A stretch of 64,000 nucleotides of DNA from Treponema maltophilum ATCC 51939 (GTDB lineage Bacteria; Spirochaetota; Spirochaetia; Treponematales; Treponemataceae). Positions 25,333 to 35,600 of the stretch are shown one piece after another. The stretch's first letter is position 1. The number at the start of each line of letters is the position of its first letter. The DNA lies in contig NZ_KE332518.1 in the NCBI RefSeq assembly GCF_000413055.1, positions 2,109,583 to 2,173,582 on the forward strand. Reading direction: 5' to 3'. Both the position numbers and the translations under genes were made by a program. The notes under the pieces were generated by a model that worked only from the letters and a program-made list of their open reading frames with translations, had not been told where the DNA came from and did not search any database.

Positions 25333-27714
25333 ATGAAATTCAAACAAAAAATGACGGCCGCAGCCGCGGTTTTGCTTTGCTGCTGCGTTGTTTTTTCCGC
25401 GGCCGAAACACCGAAAACGCGTCCCTCCGTCGCCCTCGTATTGGCAGGCGGCGGCGCGCGCGGCTTTGTACATATCCCTTTTTTGGAACTTATCGACGAA
25501 TTGGGCATTCCGATCGATATGATAGTCGGAACGAGCGCCGGAGCGATCATCGGCGGTTTATACTGCGCAGGCTATACGCCGCAGGAAATTAAGGACTCGG
25601 TACTGTACTTGGACTGGGTCGACATCTTCCGCAACGACAACTTTTCGCCGTTTGAACATGCGCTGAACGAACACGGTTTGCCGGCAAATCCGATTGCGCT
25701 GAAACTCGGCGCCAATTTGTCCCTGAATTTGGGAAAGGGCTTGCTGACCGGCCAAAAAGCATACGAACAATTAAAATCGCTTACCATCAAAATTCCTTCA
25801 TATATCGACTTTGACAGTCTGAGCGTTCCGTTCCGGGCGGCGGCAACCGATTTACTGACCGGCAAATTGGCGATCTTCGAGCAGGGCGATTTGGCCGAAG
25901 CGATGCGGGCAAGCATGAGCATTCCCGGCTTATTTGAACCCTTTCCCGTTGACGGGCGGTATTATATCGACGGAAGTGCAAGCGACAATCTGCCCATACG
26001 GACGGCAAAAGAACTCGGCTTCGATATCATCATTGCCGTGGAAATTTCGAACCCGCTCAGAACGAATGCCGACGATTTCGACTCCAGCCCTTTAAAAGTA
26101 CTCGAACAAATGGTGTCGATGCAGCAGGCAATTAAGGGAAAAGAAGATTACGCAATGACCGACTTGGTTATGTTTCCCGATATCCGCGATTTTTCGACGA
26201 TAGATTATTTGCGTGCCGAAGACATTTACAAACGCGGCAAGGTTGAAGCCGAACGTTACCGCGGCAGTTTAATCGAATTGAAAAAAAAGATTTTTCCCCT
26301 GCAAGATGCCGCGCCTTCATCGCTTACCGAAAAAAATCCGCCGGAGGAAAATCCGCAAAGCGCTCAAAACGGCAAAATCGACGGTTTCAGATTTATCGAA
26401 ACACAAGAAACCGTTTCCCTGCACAAGGGAACCTACGCCGGACTTCCCTACGCGCGCCCGTCCGAATTGATTTTAAAAGGCTGCAAAGATTCCGACAAAC
26501 ATTATTTCGAGCGGATTTTTGCGGCTGCGGCCGACAAGCCGTTTACCGAACAGGTTCTCGTAAACCTGACGGACGCGGCAATGAATACGGGCAATTATAC
26601 TTCGGCGGTTTCCCGCATCGATGCGCGCGGCGACAAAAACATTCTTGAGCTTTCGCTGCAAAAAAAGCCCGAAGAAAACGGCTTGATTTTGCAAAGCTTA
26701 ACCTTTGCCGGAACCGCAAGCTCGGCATCTTCGGGCGCTCTAACCCTATCGACCGCCGCGCAGTTCAGGGGCTTGGGCGGAACCGGTTCGGTTATTTCGC
26801 TGCGCGTTTCCTATGTCAACAATACCGCCTTCGATTTTCTGTTTTTTCAGCCGCTCGGGCCGAAGGTTTTTTTCCAAACAAAGGCGTCCGTTTCCCATGA
26901 GCCCGATTTTTTTTCGAGCAACTTCGACTTTCATGCCGTAAACGGAAGTTTAATCAGGCGCGCATCTTTAAAAGCGGGCGCGGGCATTTTATTCAATCCG
27001 TATCATACGCTCGTAAACGAAGGCGCCCTGCGCTGGCTGGACACGCGTCAGGCGATTCCCTACGACACCGCATGGCCCTTTGCGCCCTACGATAAAAATC
27101 TGTACGATTTTACCGCCGATATTTCTTCCCTATACACTTTCAGCAATCTTAATTTCCGTTCGTTTCCGACAAAGGGATTTTTTTCATCGACGGAAGCGCA
27201 AGCCGTTTTCCCCCTGGGGCAGCGCTACGACGTACGTATATTCGACCGCATTAAAACCGATTTTACGGCGGCACTTCCCGTTTCACAGCACCTTACGGTT
27301 TTATGCAGCTTGTTTGCGGGAAGCTGCCTATCCGAACAGCTAAAAAAGGCGCCGTCGCTTATTCCCGTATACGGCTTTAACCTGAAAGAACGTCTGTTTT
27401 TTCCGCACGTTACCGCCGCCCGCAAATACGGCATACACAAAGCGGCGGCCTCTTTGGCTTTGCAGATTCAGCCGTGGCAGCAGCTCACCATTTTGGGAGG
27501 GCAGCTGTTCTTTTCACTCACCGGTTCGGTCGGCGACGTATGGCCCGACTTTGCCTCTTTTGCACAAAGCCCCGATTTAACGTGGAGGGTTTCGGCCGGA
27601 ACGGGCGTCCGCATAAAAGGACTTTTTTCGGTGCGCCTGTGCGCCGGCGCGGGAAGCTCGGACGGCAAAATATCGCCGTTTGCATCCTGCGATTACGGAA
27701 TCGCTTTATACTGA
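25333..27714 (+). CDS. patatin-like phospholipase with C-terminal outer-membrane barrel (type Vd / PlpD-like)
   Basis: A 793-residue protein with signal peptide (residues 1-24, ending VVFSAAETP). The patatin domain has the oxyanion motif GGGARG at 39-44, nucleophile elbow GTSAG with Ser68, and catalytic Asp213 in YIDGSASDN. After a charged linker, about residues 350-450 resemble one POTRA-like module, and the C-terminal 330 residues alternate polar and aromatic residues as in a 16-strand BamA-type barrel, ending CDYGIALY. This order is that of PlpD, a type Vd autotransporter that puts a lipase outside the cell. It may act on host or own phospholipids. Its last 9 bases overlap folD, convergent. 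Confidence 0.85.
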   Translation: MKFKQKMTAAAAVLLCCCVVFSAAETPKTRPSVALVLAGGGARGFVHIPFLELIDELGIPIDMIVGTSAGAIIGGLYCAGYTPQEIKDSVLYLDWVDIFRNDNFSPFEHALNEHGLPANPIALKLGANLSLNLGKGLLTGQKAYEQLKSLTIKIPSYIDFDSLSVPFRAAATDLLTGKLAIFEQGDLAEAMRASMSIPGLFEPFPVDGRYYIDGSASDNLPIRTAKELGFDIIIAVEISNPLRTNADDFDSSPLKVLEQMVSMQQAIKGKEDYAMTDLVMFPDIRDFSTIDYLRAEDIYKRGKVEAERYRGSLIELKKKIFPLQDAAPSSLTEKNPPEENPQSAQNGKIDGFRFIETQETVSLHKGTYAGLPYARPSELILKGCKDSDKHYFERIFAAAADKPFTEQVLVNLTDAAMNTGNYTSAVSRIDARGDKNILELSLQKKPEENGLILQSLTFAGTASSASSGALTLSTAAQFRGLGGTGSVISLRVSYVNNTAFDFLFFQPLGPKVFFQTKASVSHEPDFFSSNFDFHAVNGSLIRRASLKAGAGILFNPYHTLVNEGALRWLDTRQAIPYDTAWPFAPYDKNLYDFTADISSLYTFSNLNFRSFPTKGFFSSTEAQAVFPLGQRYDVRIFDRIKTDFTAALPVSQHLTVLCSLFAGSCLSEQLKKAPSLIPVYGFNLKERLFFPHVTAARKYGIHKAAASLALQIQPWQQLTILGGQLFFSLTGSVGDVWPDFASFAQSPDLTWRVSAGTGVRIKGLFSVRLCAGAGSSDGKISPFASCDYGIALY

Positions 27715-28590
27715 TAAGTATCTTTTGCTGCCGGCCGCTTTGAGCGTGTTGTGCAAAAGCATGGCAATGGTCATCGGGCCGACGCCCTTGGGAACGGGCG
27801 TAATAAAGCCCGCGATTTCCCGAGCCGCTTCAAAGTCCACATCGCCGGCTAAACGGAAACCGCTTTTTTTCGTATGATCGGGAATGCGGTTTACGCCCAC
27901 GTCTATAACGGCAGCCCCCGGCTTTATCATGCCGGCGCCGATTGCGTTCGGTCCGCCCATCGCCGCTACGAGGATGTCGGCGCTGCGCGTAAAGGATGCA
28001 AGATTTTTCGTACCGGTATGACACAGCGTTACGGTCGCATTCGCCGGTTTGCGCGCCAAAAGCAGTGCAAGCGGTTTACCGACGATGTTTGAACGGCCGA
28101 CAATCACGGCGTGCGCCCCGTCGGTTTCGATGCGCATTTCGTTCAGCAATTCGATAATCCCCAACGGCGTGCAGGGAACAAAGCCGTCTTCGCCTATAAG
28201 CAGCTTGCCGGCGTTTACCGGATGAAAGCCGTCAACGTCTTTTTCGGGGACAATCGCGGCGATTACTTTTTGTTCATCGATATGTGAAGGCAGGGGCAGC
28301 TGCACCAAAATGCCGTGCACCGAAGGGTCGCGGTTCAAATCGCCGATATGAGCAAGCAGGCGTTCTTCGCTTACATCGCAGGGTAGATTGACCGAACGAT
28401 CGGCCATGGCGGCTTCGCCAAGCGCTTTTTTTTTCGCGGCAACGTAGGAAACGCTTGCGGGATTTTCGCCGACAAGGACAACCGCAAGGCAGGGTTCAAC
28501 GCCCTTTTGTTTTAACAGCGCGGCTTTTTCGGCGGCTCGTTGCCGCAGTTTTTGTGCGATCGAAAATCCGTCTATGATAACTGCGCTCAT
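27706..28590 (-). CDS. folD: bifunctional methylenetetrahydrofolate dehydrogenase / methenyltetrahydrofolate cyclohydrolase
   Basis: A 294-residue Fol[21 protein letters not shown] carries the catalytic Lys in the YxxxK region, [10 protein letters not shown] is the second signature, and [13 protein letters not shown] and the nucleotide motif [14 protein letters not shown] are complete. It interconverts one-carbon folates in the cytoplasm. The ATG at 28590 follows GGGGAG; a longer frame upstream to 28866 would run antisense to the next gene and shows no family residues. Confidence 0.97.
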   Translation of the reverse strand: MSAVIIDGFSIAQKLRQRAAEKAALLKQKGVEPCLAVVLVGENPASVSYVAAKKKALGEAAMADRSVNLPCDVSEERLLAHIGDLNRDPSVHGILVQLPLPSHIDEQKVIAAIVPEKDVDGFHPVNAGKLLIGEDGFVPCTPLGIIELLNEMRIETDGAHAVIVGRSNIVGKPLALLLARKPANATVTLCHTGTKNLASFTRSADILVAAMGGPNAIGAGMIKPGAAVIDVGVNRIPDHTKKSGFRLAGDVDFEAAREIAGFITPVPKGVGPMTIAMLLHNTLKAAGSKRYLSV

Positions 28591-28708
28591 GTAACTGTCT
28601 CCCCGTAAATTCTGTTTATATAATGGACATAAAGCCGTAAAAAAGGTTATAATCCTACTATAATTATTTTGCGCCCTTATTTCCAGTCTTAATTTTTGAT
28701 GGAGTACC

Positions 28709-29359
28709 ATGAAACGTTTATTTGTATTATGCGCAGCGCTTTTGTTCTGTTTTTTCGCTGCGGGTACGTCGAGTGCCTTTGCCCAAACGGAACCGTCCGG
28801 CAGTCCGGACGCAAACGCCGAAGAGCCGTCTTCCGAAAATAAAACCGAAGAAGATTCCGCCGACATTCAAAGCGATGTCGTATACAAAATGAATCAGCCG
28901 GGCGATCAGTTCATTATTTTGAAATTGAATGTCGATATTCCCTACGTTCCCTTCGGCAAATTGCTGGTCGGGGGTTCGGGAACGCTGGGCTACCAGCGCT
29001 TTATCGTAAGCGGGTTAACGCTCGGCGGCGACGTGAGCTTCGGCTATTCGCAGACAATCGGTAAAAACGTGTTTTATTTTGTGCCTATTTTGTTCCGTGC
29101 GGGCTGGCAGTTTTCGGCGGGCAAATTCGAGTTTCCGCTGTCGATCGGCATCGGAGGCGCGTTCGAAAACTACCTTAACAGCAGCTATTTCGGTCTTGCC
29201 CTGCATCCGGATGCGGCGGCTTTTTTCCGTTACGACAGCTCATGGTCGTTCGGTTTACATGCGGGACTGTACATTTTGCCCCAGTGGTATAAAAATGCGC
29301 AACAAAACAGAACGGGCATTATTCAGGATATAGGACTTACCGTCCGCTATCATTTTTAA
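28709..29359 (+). CDS. small outer-membrane beta-barrel protein (TP_0733-like)
   Basis: A 216-residue exported protein: signal peptide ending SSAFAQTE, an acidic Ser/Glu-rich stretch to about residue 50, then amphipathic strands ([34 protein letters not shown]) and a C-terminal Phe after TVRYH, the usual barrel-insertion signal. Size and neighbourhood beside folD recall the T. pallidum TP0733 barrel, which I remember as OmpW-like; this link is from memory and not verified. The ATG at 28709 follows GGAG. Probably co-transcribed with the lipoprotein that starts 13 bases later. Confidence 0.72.
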   Translation: MKRLFVLCAALLFCFFAAGTSSAFAQTEPSGSPDANAEEPSSENKTEEDSADIQSDVVYKMNQPGDQFIILKLNVDIPYVPFGKLLVGGSGTLGYQRFIVSGLTLGGDVSFGYSQTIGKNVFYFVPILFRAGWQFSAGKFEFPLSIGIGGAFENYLNSSYFGLALHPDAAAFFRYDSSWSFGLHAGLYILPQWYKNAQQNRTGIIQDIGLTVRYHF

Positions 29360-29372
29360 TTCGGGGATTTTT

Positions 29373-30335
29373 ATGCATAAAAGAATGTACGGACTGTTCG
29401 CTCTTTCGGCCGCGATCATATTGGCATCGTGTTCGCAGCTACCCATATTTTGGGCGATAGAGCAGGAAATAAAACTTGCCGAGCCTGCGATAAAAGGCAA
29501 TGTATATTCGGTTGTCCGCTGCGGTAATGATCTGTACGCGGCAAACGGCAACGTATACAAAAAACCGCTTAAAAGTGTGCGCGGCTGGAAAAAAATATCG
29601 GCGCCCCCGAACGGTGCGGAATACCTTGCCTCGTCAAACACCCATGTCTACGCACTGAGCGCTCATGAAAACAATTGTCAAGTCTACGCTTTTGACGGCA
29701 ATACATGGCAGGAAGTAAGCGGCACAAGCGGCAAAGCGAATGAAGTTGTCATTTTCGATAACGGAGTGATCGGTTCCGCCGGACGCAATGCATATGTACG
29801 CGTGGGCGGGAAAGTCTTTTTGCTCGGTGCAGCATCATTGAGTACCGAAAAAACCGGCACCAACGGTGCAGATGCAAAAACCGTCGCAGCAGCAGCCGGC
29901 AGTTCAGGCGACTATTTTTCGGACAAGAGAGCTTTTTGTTCGGACGATTCAGGTTCAAATCTGTATAGTGTCGCCGACGACGGTAAAACAATTAAGCACG
30001 GTGCGACTTTTGCTGCCTTGACAAACACTTCCGTACAGACTTCCGAAACTATTACCTGTCTTGTATATATGTTTGACGGTACAGATCCATATCTTATTGC
30101 CGGCACAAAAAAAGGCTTGGAAAAAATCGTACTGAGTAGCGGGATTCCTCAAAGCGCGGGCATTCTCGGAAGCAATGCGGAAGCAGCATTCGGCGAAAGC
30201 GAAATCTTTTGTGTCGCCTTCTTCCGTGACGGCCCCAACTATGCAATTTATACGGGGACAGGAAAAGCTTCCGCAAGCAAACACAACGCGCTGTGGGCAT
30301 ATTATCCTTCGCGCGGCAACTGGAACTACGAATAA
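29373..30335 (+). CDS. hypothetical lipoprotein, propeller-like repeats
   Basis: A 320-residue protein with lipobox LASC (Cys about residue 20), so it is anchored to a membrane. Repeated short segments such as GNVYSVVRCGNDLYAANG, EYLASSNTHVYALSA and CQVYAFDGNTWQEV look like blades of a beta-propeller; no enzyme motif is visible. It is 13 bases behind the barrel protein and 9 bases before rarA, which suggests an operon of envelope and repair genes, though the connection may be positional only. Function unknown. Confidence 0.65.
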   Translation: MHKRMYGLFALSAAIILASCSQLPIFWAIEQEIKLAEPAIKGNVYSVVRCGNDLYAANGNVYKKPLKSVRGWKKISAPPNGAEYLASSNTHVYALSAHENNCQVYAFDGNTWQEVSGTSGKANEVVIFDNGVIGSAGRNAYVRVGGKVFLLGAASLSTEKTGTNGADAKTVAAAAGSSGDYFSDKRAFCSDDSGSNLYSVADDGKTIKHGATFAALTNTSVQTSETITCLVYMFDGTDPYLIAGTKKGLEKIVLSSGIPQSAGILGSNAEAAFGESEIFCVAFFRDGPNYAIYTGTGKASASKHNALWAYYPSRGNWNYE

Positions 30336-30344
30336 GCGGCGGTT

Positions 30345-32630
30345 ATGGATTTGTTCGACGCGGCTGCTTCAGGCGCCGAAAGGGAAAGCCCTCTTGCAGC
30401 CCGTATGCGGCCGCGCACGCTCGACGAATACATCGGACAGGACCACATCGTGGGCAAGGGCAGGCTTTTGCGGCGCGCGATTGCAGCCGACCGTTTAAGT
30501 TCCGTTATTTTTTACGGGCCGCCGGGCACCGGAAAAACAACCCTCGCCCGCGTTATCGCCAATCATACAAAAAGCAATTTCGTTACGCTTAACGCCGTTC
30601 TTACCGGCGTGCAGCACATCCGCGACGCAATCGCTCATGCCGACGAGCAGCGCAAACTCTACGACAGGCGCACCATTTTGTTTGTTGACGAAGTTCATCG
30701 CTGGAATAAAAGTCAGCAAGACGCTTTGCTGCCCTGGGTCGAAAACGGCACGATTATCCTGGTCGGCGCCACAACCGAAAATCCTTTTTTTGAAGTGAAC
30801 AAAGCCCTCGTAAGCAGAAGCCGCGTTTTCCAACTGTTCCCGCTCACCGAAGAAGACCTTGCGCGCGCGGCGCAAGCCGCATTAAGCGACAAAGAGCGCG
30901 GCTACGGAAAATGGAAGGTCGAATTCGAAGACGGCGCCTTGGAACACCTTATCGGTACGGCAAACGGCGATGCGCGAAGCCTTTTAAACGCGCTGGAACT
31001 CGCCGTCGAAACGACCCCGGAACGCTGGGCGCCGCAGGAAAATCCCTGCGTTCCGCCGGAAGGAAGCCGTATTTACATAAGCCGCGAAACGGCCGAAGAA
31101 AGCATTCAAAAAAAAGTTGTCCTCTACGACCGCGACGGCGACTATCACTACGATATTATCAGCGCCTTTATAAAAAGCCTTCGCGGTCGCGACCCGGATG
31201 CGGCTATGTATTGGATGGCGCGCATGCTCGCAGCGGGAGAAGACCCGCACTTTATATTCCGGCGCATGCTTATTTCCGCCTGCGAAGATACGGGACTTGC
31301 CGACCCTCATGCGCTCGGCATCGTCGAAAGCTGCGCCGCAGCCTTTGACCGCATCGGGCTTCCCGAAGGGCGTTTTATGCTTACGCAAGCCGCCCTTTAT
31401 TTGGCAACCTGCCCCAAATCGAACAGCACGCTGTGTTTTTTCGACGCACTCAAATCGGTCGCCGAAGAAGATGCCGAAGTACCGAATCACTTAAAAGATG
31501 CGAGCCGCGATGCCGAAGAACTCGGACACGGCAAGGGTTACCTGTACCCGCACGCATACAAAGACCACTGGACGGCTCAGCAGTATTTACCCGACAATTT
31601 ATCGGGCCGAGTATTTTATAATCCGAGCGGGCAAGGCTACGAAAAATCCATCCGCGACGAAGTGCTGGGCAGGCGCGAATTGCAAATCGCGGCGATGCTC
31701 GAAAACGCCGAACAAACCGACGAAGCGCTTTTTTGGCAGCAGCGCACCGAATCGGATAAAACGAATACGCTGCGTTCAGTCCGCGACCTTTTGACGGCAA
31801 AAGCCGGCCTTTCGGCAAACAGCCGCAGCCTTGTCGTCGGCGCCGACGATGCGCTTTTGGTGTGGGAGCTGAACCGCAAAACACCGGACGGATTTACCGT
31901 CGGCTTATGCCGCAGCGAACAGGGCATGCAGGTGTTGTCGCAGTATACGGCGACCCTCGAAGACATGCACCGCCCCGCAATCGTCCTCATGCCCTCCCTT
32001 ATGAGTAAATCGGAATCTTTGTCCCGAGCGCTCAAGCAAAAGGTCTTTGAAGACACGTTGTTTGACCGCATCTTTTACCGCAATCCCGTCGCGTCTTTCG
32101 CCGATATAGAAGAACTGAAAAAAGAGCTTGCGGTTTTGCGGCCGCTTGCGGCAAAAGGCGCGCGCATTCTCATCGCGCAAAAAATTCCCCGCGCGGCGCA
32201 GCGTCTTTCATCGCTTTTGCAAAACCTGTATGCGCACGACAAAAAAAATGCGGCGCTCATCGCATCGATTGAAAAAACCGAAAACGAATTTTACGCCGAC
32301 CGCTCAAATCCCCTTTTTTCGTGGGACGGGCAAACAATCAAACAGGCGCTTGAAAACGCGGACACAAACGGCGGCAGTGCCGGAAGCATGGCGTCCGGTG
32401 CGGATTTTTCCCTCACGTTGACCGTTCACGATTTTTGCGAAAAACGAAAAATAAGTCCGCAAGAAATTGCGCGCTGGTTCGACGAAAAAAATTCGGCCTA
32501 CGGGAAATTCCTTGCCGAAAAAACCGAAAGCGAAACCGTGCAGGCTTTCCGCACGCTGTTCGAACAAACGGCGGAACGGTACACATTCGATTGGTACTCG
32601 TCGGTTGCTTTTTTTACTTTAACGTGCTAA
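30345..32630 (+). CDS. rarA: RarA/MgsA-type AAA+ ATPase fused to a methyltransferase-like domain
   Basis: 761 residues, against about 430 for ordinary RarA. Residues 1-440 are RarA: MRPRTLDEYIGQDHI, Walker A GPPGTGKTT at 58-66, Walker B TILFVDEVHRW, sensor GATTENPFFEV and the MgsA C-terminal tetramer region ending SGQGYEKSIRDEV. Residues about 450-761 form another domain. RSLVVGADDALLVWELNRKT reads as a Rossmann-like SAM-binding strand and loop, but without the normal Gly-rich motif, and FDRIFYRNP and ILIAQKIPRAAQR look like later strands of the fold, so it may be an inactive or divergent methyltransferase. RarA acts at stalled replication forks. The role of the extra domain is unknown. Confidence 0.85.
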   Translation: MDLFDAAASGAERESPLAARMRPRTLDEYIGQDHIVGKGRLLRRAIAADRLSSVIFYGPPGTGKTTLARVIANHTKSNFVTLNAVLTGVQHIRDAIAHADEQRKLYDRRTILFVDEVHRWNKSQQDALLPWVENGTIILVGATTENPFFEVNKALVSRSRVFQLFPLTEEDLARAAQAALSDKERGYGKWKVEFEDGALEHLIGTANGDARSLLNALELAVETTPERWAPQENPCVPPEGSRIYISRETAEESIQKKVVLYDRDGDYHYDIISAFIKSLRGRDPDAAMYWMARMLAAGEDPHFIFRRMLISACEDTGLADPHALGIVESCAAAFDRIGLPEGRFMLTQAALYLATCPKSNSTLCFFDALKSVAEEDAEVPNHLKDASRDAEELGHGKGYLYPHAYKDHWTAQQYLPDNLSGRVFYNPSGQGYEKSIRDEVLGRRELQIAAMLENAEQTDEALFWQQRTESDKTNTLRSVRDLLTAKAGLSANSRSLVVGADDALLVWELNRKTPDGFTVGLCRSEQGMQVLSQYTATLEDMHRPAIVLMPSLMSKSESLSRALKQKVFEDTLFDRIFYRNPVASFADIEELKKELAVLRPLAAKGARILIAQKIPRAAQRLSSLLQNLYAHDKKNAALIASIEKTENEFYADRSNPLFSWDGQTIKQALENADTNGGSAGSMASGADFSLTLTVHDFCEKRKISPQEIARWFDEKNSAYGKFLAEKTESETVQAFRTLFEQTAERYTFDWYSSVAFFTLTC

Positions 32631-32658
32631 AGTGATTCCGAAAGGACGGAGTTGAATT

Positions 32659-33288
32659 ATGAATTTTATTTTTTTAGGCCCGCCGGGTGCAGGCAAAGGC
32701 ACGTTGGCCGCAGCCGTTTCGGCTTTATACGGCATTCCCCACATTTCAACGGGAGAAATTTTCCGCGCGGCTATAAAGGCTCAAACGCCGCTGGGCAAAA
32801 AAGTAAAAGCGATTATCGATTCGGGCGCTTTGGTCGGCGACGATATAACCGTGGAACTCATACGGGACAGATTGGCGCAAAGCGATGCGAAAAACGGCTT
32901 TATTTTGGACGGTTTCCCGCGCACAATCAATCAGGCCGAACAGCTTGAAAAAATCGCAAAAATAGACTGCGCCGTCAATTTCGACATAAACGACGAAGCC
33001 GTCGTCGAACGCCTTTCGGGGCGGCGCGTATGCCGCAAATGCTCGCACAATTTTCACGTCGTATTTATGCCGCCCGAAAAGGAAAATACGTGTACGCACT
33101 GCGGCGGCGAACTGTACATACGCGACGACGACAAACCCGAATCGATTAAACGCAGGCTTGAAGTCTACCGCGCGCAAACCGCACCGCTTATAGATTTTTA
33201 CCGTTCAAAAAATCTTTTAAAAGCCATCGACGCAAAACCGGCAACCGATATTATTTTGGCCGATTTTAAAAAGAATTTCCCCGTATAA
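32659..33288 (+). CDS. adk: adenylate kinase, zinc-lid type
   Basis: A 209-residue long-form adenylate kinase. GPPGAGKGT is the P-loop, DGFPRTINQAEQL the AMP-binding motif, and the lid has CRKCSHNF and CTHCGG, a four-cysteine zinc site. It interconverts ATP, AMP and ADP in the cytoplasm. ATG at 32659 follows AAGGACGGAG. It lies between rarA and malQ with gaps of 28 and 27 bases, probably one transcript. Confidence 0.98.
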   Translation: MNFIFLGPPGAGKGTLAAAVSALYGIPHISTGEIFRAAIKAQTPLGKKVKAIIDSGALVGDDITVELIRDRLAQSDAKNGFILDGFPRTINQAEQLEKIAKIDCAVNFDINDEAVVERLSGRRVCRKCSHNFHVVFMPPEKENTCTHCGGELYIRDDDKPESIKRRLEVYRAQTAPLIDFYRSKNLLKAIDAKPATDIILADFKKNFPV

Positions 33289-33315
33289 AACGCCGGCCGA
33301 TTCGAAGAGGTTCGT

Positions 33316-34965
33316 ATGGACATGCCCCGCTCAAGCGGAATTTTATTGCACCCCTCGTCGCTGCCCGGATCCGAGGGCATCGGCACTTTGGGAAAACAAG
33401 CGTTCCGTTTTATCGACTGGCTCGAAAGCGCCGGCCAAACGCTCTGGCAAATTCTGCCGCTCGGGCCTACCGGCTACGGCAATTCTCCGTACGCTTCTTT
33501 TTCAACCTTTGCGGGAAACCCGCTGCTCATCGATACCGAAACCCTCGTTCGGGAAGGTTTACTCGAACAAAGCGAAATTCGGCCGGCCGAAAAATCCGCT
33601 CCCGCTTCGGCCGACGAGCCGGTTCAAAGCGATGAGGCGGCGCATACCGACAGAATCGATTTCGGCTCCCTCGTAAAAGAAAAAATTCCCCTTTTGCAAA
33701 AAGCGGCCGAACGTTTTTTGGACTCGCTCGCTCAAAACAATCCGGCAAAGGCCGATTCGCGCCGGGCGGACTCTTACGCCGAATTCAAAAAAAAGCACAA
33801 GTTTTGGCTCGACGATTACGCGCTTTTTATGAGCATAAAAGAATTGTATGATAAAAAAGCGCAGGAAGAAAAGCTTGACGGCAGATTGTGGAACAACTAT
33901 TGGCCGCGTTCTCTTGCCCTGCGCGAAGAAGACGGCTTGGCACAGTGGAAACGCCGGAATAAAAAAAGTATCGAAATTCAAAAAGCCGTTCAGTTTTTTT
34001 TCTTCGAGCAATGGATGCGCTTAAAAGCGTACGCGAACGCCAAAGGCATTTCGATAATCGGCGATATTCCCATTTTCGTCGCGCTCGATTCGGCGGACGT
34101 GTGGGCGCACAAAAACCTTTTTCAGCTTAACGCGCGCGCCCTTCCCAAAGCGGTTGCGGGCGTTCCCCCCGACTACTTCAGCGAAACGGGGCAGCTCTGG
34201 GGCAATCCCCTGTACGATTGGAAGGCAATGAAAAAGGACGATTACGCGTGGTGGGTGCAGCGTATACGCCATAGCCTGACGCTTGTGGACTATGTGCGCA
34301 TAGACCATTTCCGCGGTTTTGAAGCTTACTGGGCGGTTCCTTTCGGCGAAAAAACGGCCGTAAACGGCACATGGCTCGCAGGACCGCGTTCGGCATTTTT
34401 TTCCGCAATCGAAAAAAAACTGGGCAAGGTCAATCTTATCGCCGAAGACTTGGGAGTCATTACCGACGGCGTGCGCAGTTTGTTAAACGAATTCGGTTTT
34501 CCGGGAATGAAGGTTTTGCAGTTCGCCTTTGATGCAAACGAAGCCGGCCGTGCAGGCTGCACCAATCCGTTTTTACCGCACATGTACGACAAACACTGTA
34601 TCGTGTATACGGGGACGCACGACAACGATACGACGCAGGGCTGGCTGAACCGCGCATCCGAACATGAGCGCGCTTTTGTAAGCGGCTACTTAAGCCGTGC
34701 CGTTCCCGGCGTGCAGCTTAAAGACGAACAACTTTGCAGCGCCCTCATAAGCGCCGCGTTTTTTTCCGTCGCCGCCTTCGCCGTCATTCCCATGCAGGAC
34801 TTATTCGCCCTGGGCTCCGAAGCGCGCATGAACATGCCCTCAACCTCCGGCGAAACGAATTGGGCATGGCGTATGAACGCCGATTTTTTCGACGGCGAAA
34901 AAGCTCGATACCTCAAACACCTCTCCCGCCTTTCGGGACGGAACGTTAAAGAAAAACGGAATTAA
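33316..34965 (+). CDS. malQ: 4-alpha-glucanotransferase (amylomaltase, GH77)
   Basis: A 549-residue GH77 enzyme. The nucleophile Asp is in VRIDHFRGFEAYW, the acid/base Glu in LIAEDLGVIT and the transition-state Asp in TGTHDNDTTQGW. The N-terminal SSGILLHPSSLPGSEGIGTL is typical. It transfers alpha-1,4-glucan segments in maltodextrin or glycogen metabolism. A charged Ser/Ala/Glu-rich loop (about residues 90-125, PAEKSAPASADEPVQSDEA) is inserted compared with usual family members of about 500 residues. Last gene of the rarA-adk-malQ run. Confidence 0.96.
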   Translation: MDMPRSSGILLHPSSLPGSEGIGTLGKQAFRFIDWLESAGQTLWQILPLGPTGYGNSPYASFSTFAGNPLLIDTETLVREGLLEQSEIRPAEKSAPASADEPVQSDEAAHTDRIDFGSLVKEKIPLLQKAAERFLDSLAQNNPAKADSRRADSYAEFKKKHKFWLDDYALFMSIKELYDKKAQEEKLDGRLWNNYWPRSLALREEDGLAQWKRRNKKSIEIQKAVQFFFFEQWMRLKAYANAKGISIIGDIPIFVALDSADVWAHKNLFQLNARALPKAVAGVPPDYFSETGQLWGNPLYDWKAMKKDDYAWWVQRIRHSLTLVDYVRIDHFRGFEAYWAVPFGEKTAVNGTWLAGPRSAFFSAIEKKLGKVNLIAEDLGVITDGVRSLLNEFGFPGMKVLQFAFDANEAGRAGCTNPFLPHMYDKHCIVYTGTHDNDTTQGWLNRASEHERAFVSGYLSRAVPGVQLKDEQLCSALISAAFFSVAAFAVIPMQDLFALGSEARMNMPSTSGETNWAWRMNADFFDGEKARYLKHLSRLSGRNVKEKRN

Positions 34966-35003
34966 AACAATTCGCGCCTCCGGCTGATTCAATACGATTC
35001 AAT

Positions 35004-35043
35004 TTGACTTGCCCGACTTTATTTGCTATACTTGTATAACAAA
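35004..35043 (+). promoter_or_regulatory. promoter and dyad operator of the RelBE-type pair
   Basis: TTGACT (35004-35009), 17 bases, TATACT (35027-35032). The -10 is embedded in a dyad: TTTGCTATAC (35022-35031) and GTATAACAAA (35034-35043) match in nine of ten positions. Binding of the antitoxin there would block the promoter, the standard autoregulation of such pairs. Confidence 0.65.
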
Positions 35044-35063
35044 TAAAAACGCGGAGACTTATT

Positions 35064-35270
35064 ATGCTGGCATTAAGATTAAAACCCGAATTGGAAAAGC
35101 GCCTGACAACGCTTGCGGAAAAAACCGGCAGAACAAAAACGTTTTACGCCGTAAAAGCAATAGAACAGCAATTGGACGACATGGAAGACTATTATCTTGC
35201 CGAACAAGCCTACAATGAATGGGTTGCCGAAGGCAAAAAGACGTATTCGCTCGACGAGGTTTTCAGCTGA
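35064..35270 (+). CDS. RelB-type ribbon-helix-helix antitoxin
   Basis: A 68-residue protein. MLALRLKPELEKRLTTLAEK followed by TGRTKTFYAVKAIEQQLDDM is the ribbon-helix-helix DNA-binding unit; the C-terminal YLAEQAYNEWVAEGKKTYSL is the toxin-binding tail. It neutralises the toxin and represses the pair. ATG at 35064 follows GCGGAGA. The TGA directly abuts the toxin ATG. Confidence 0.88.
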   Translation: MLALRLKPELEKRLTTLAEKTGRTKTFYAVKAIEQQLDDMEDYYLAEQAYNEWVAEGKKTYSLDEVFS

Positions 35271-35588
35271 ATGTTTACGGTGAGCCTCGCTCCGAAAGCA
35301 AAAAAACAGATTTCAAAGCTCAAAGAAACGGAACGAAAGGCTATAGAAACATACCTTAGAGAAAAAGTTGCACAGGCAAAAGATAAAAAAGGCCTCTATG
35401 ATATAGGCGGTACCGAATTGGTCGGAAATCTGAAAGGTCTTTGGCGATTTAAAAATAACGAATTTCGAAAATACAGAATCATCGGCTATTTGGAAAATAA
35501 AGAATTGATAATAACGGTTTTGGCCGTAGAAAGCTGCTCGGATGTTTATAAAAACAAAGAAAACCTCGCAAAAAAATACGAAAGATGA
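35271..35588 (+). CDS. RelE/ParE-superfamily toxin
   Basis: A 105-residue toxin. MFTVSLAPKAKKQISKLKE and the later WRFKNNEFRKYRIIGYLENK with LIITVLAVESCSDVYK match the RelE/ParE fold, including the basic residues of RelE ribosome-dependent mRNA interferases (Lys and Arg in the FRKYR strand). Starts with zero spacing after the antitoxin stop, so the two are translationally coupled. Whether it cuts mRNA or blocks gyrase cannot be decided from sequence. Confidence 0.87.
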   Translation: MFTVSLAPKAKKQISKLKETERKAIETYLREKVAQAKDKKGLYDIGGTELVGNLKGLWRFKNNEFRKYRIIGYLENKELIITVLAVESCSDVYKNKENLAKKYER

Positions 35589-35600
35589 CTTCTGAATAAC

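Noticed and set aside
28590-28866. Extended N-terminus of FolD
   Set aside because: The extra 92 residues run antisense to the barrel-protein gene, match nothing, and a good GGGGAG site precedes the ATG at 28590.
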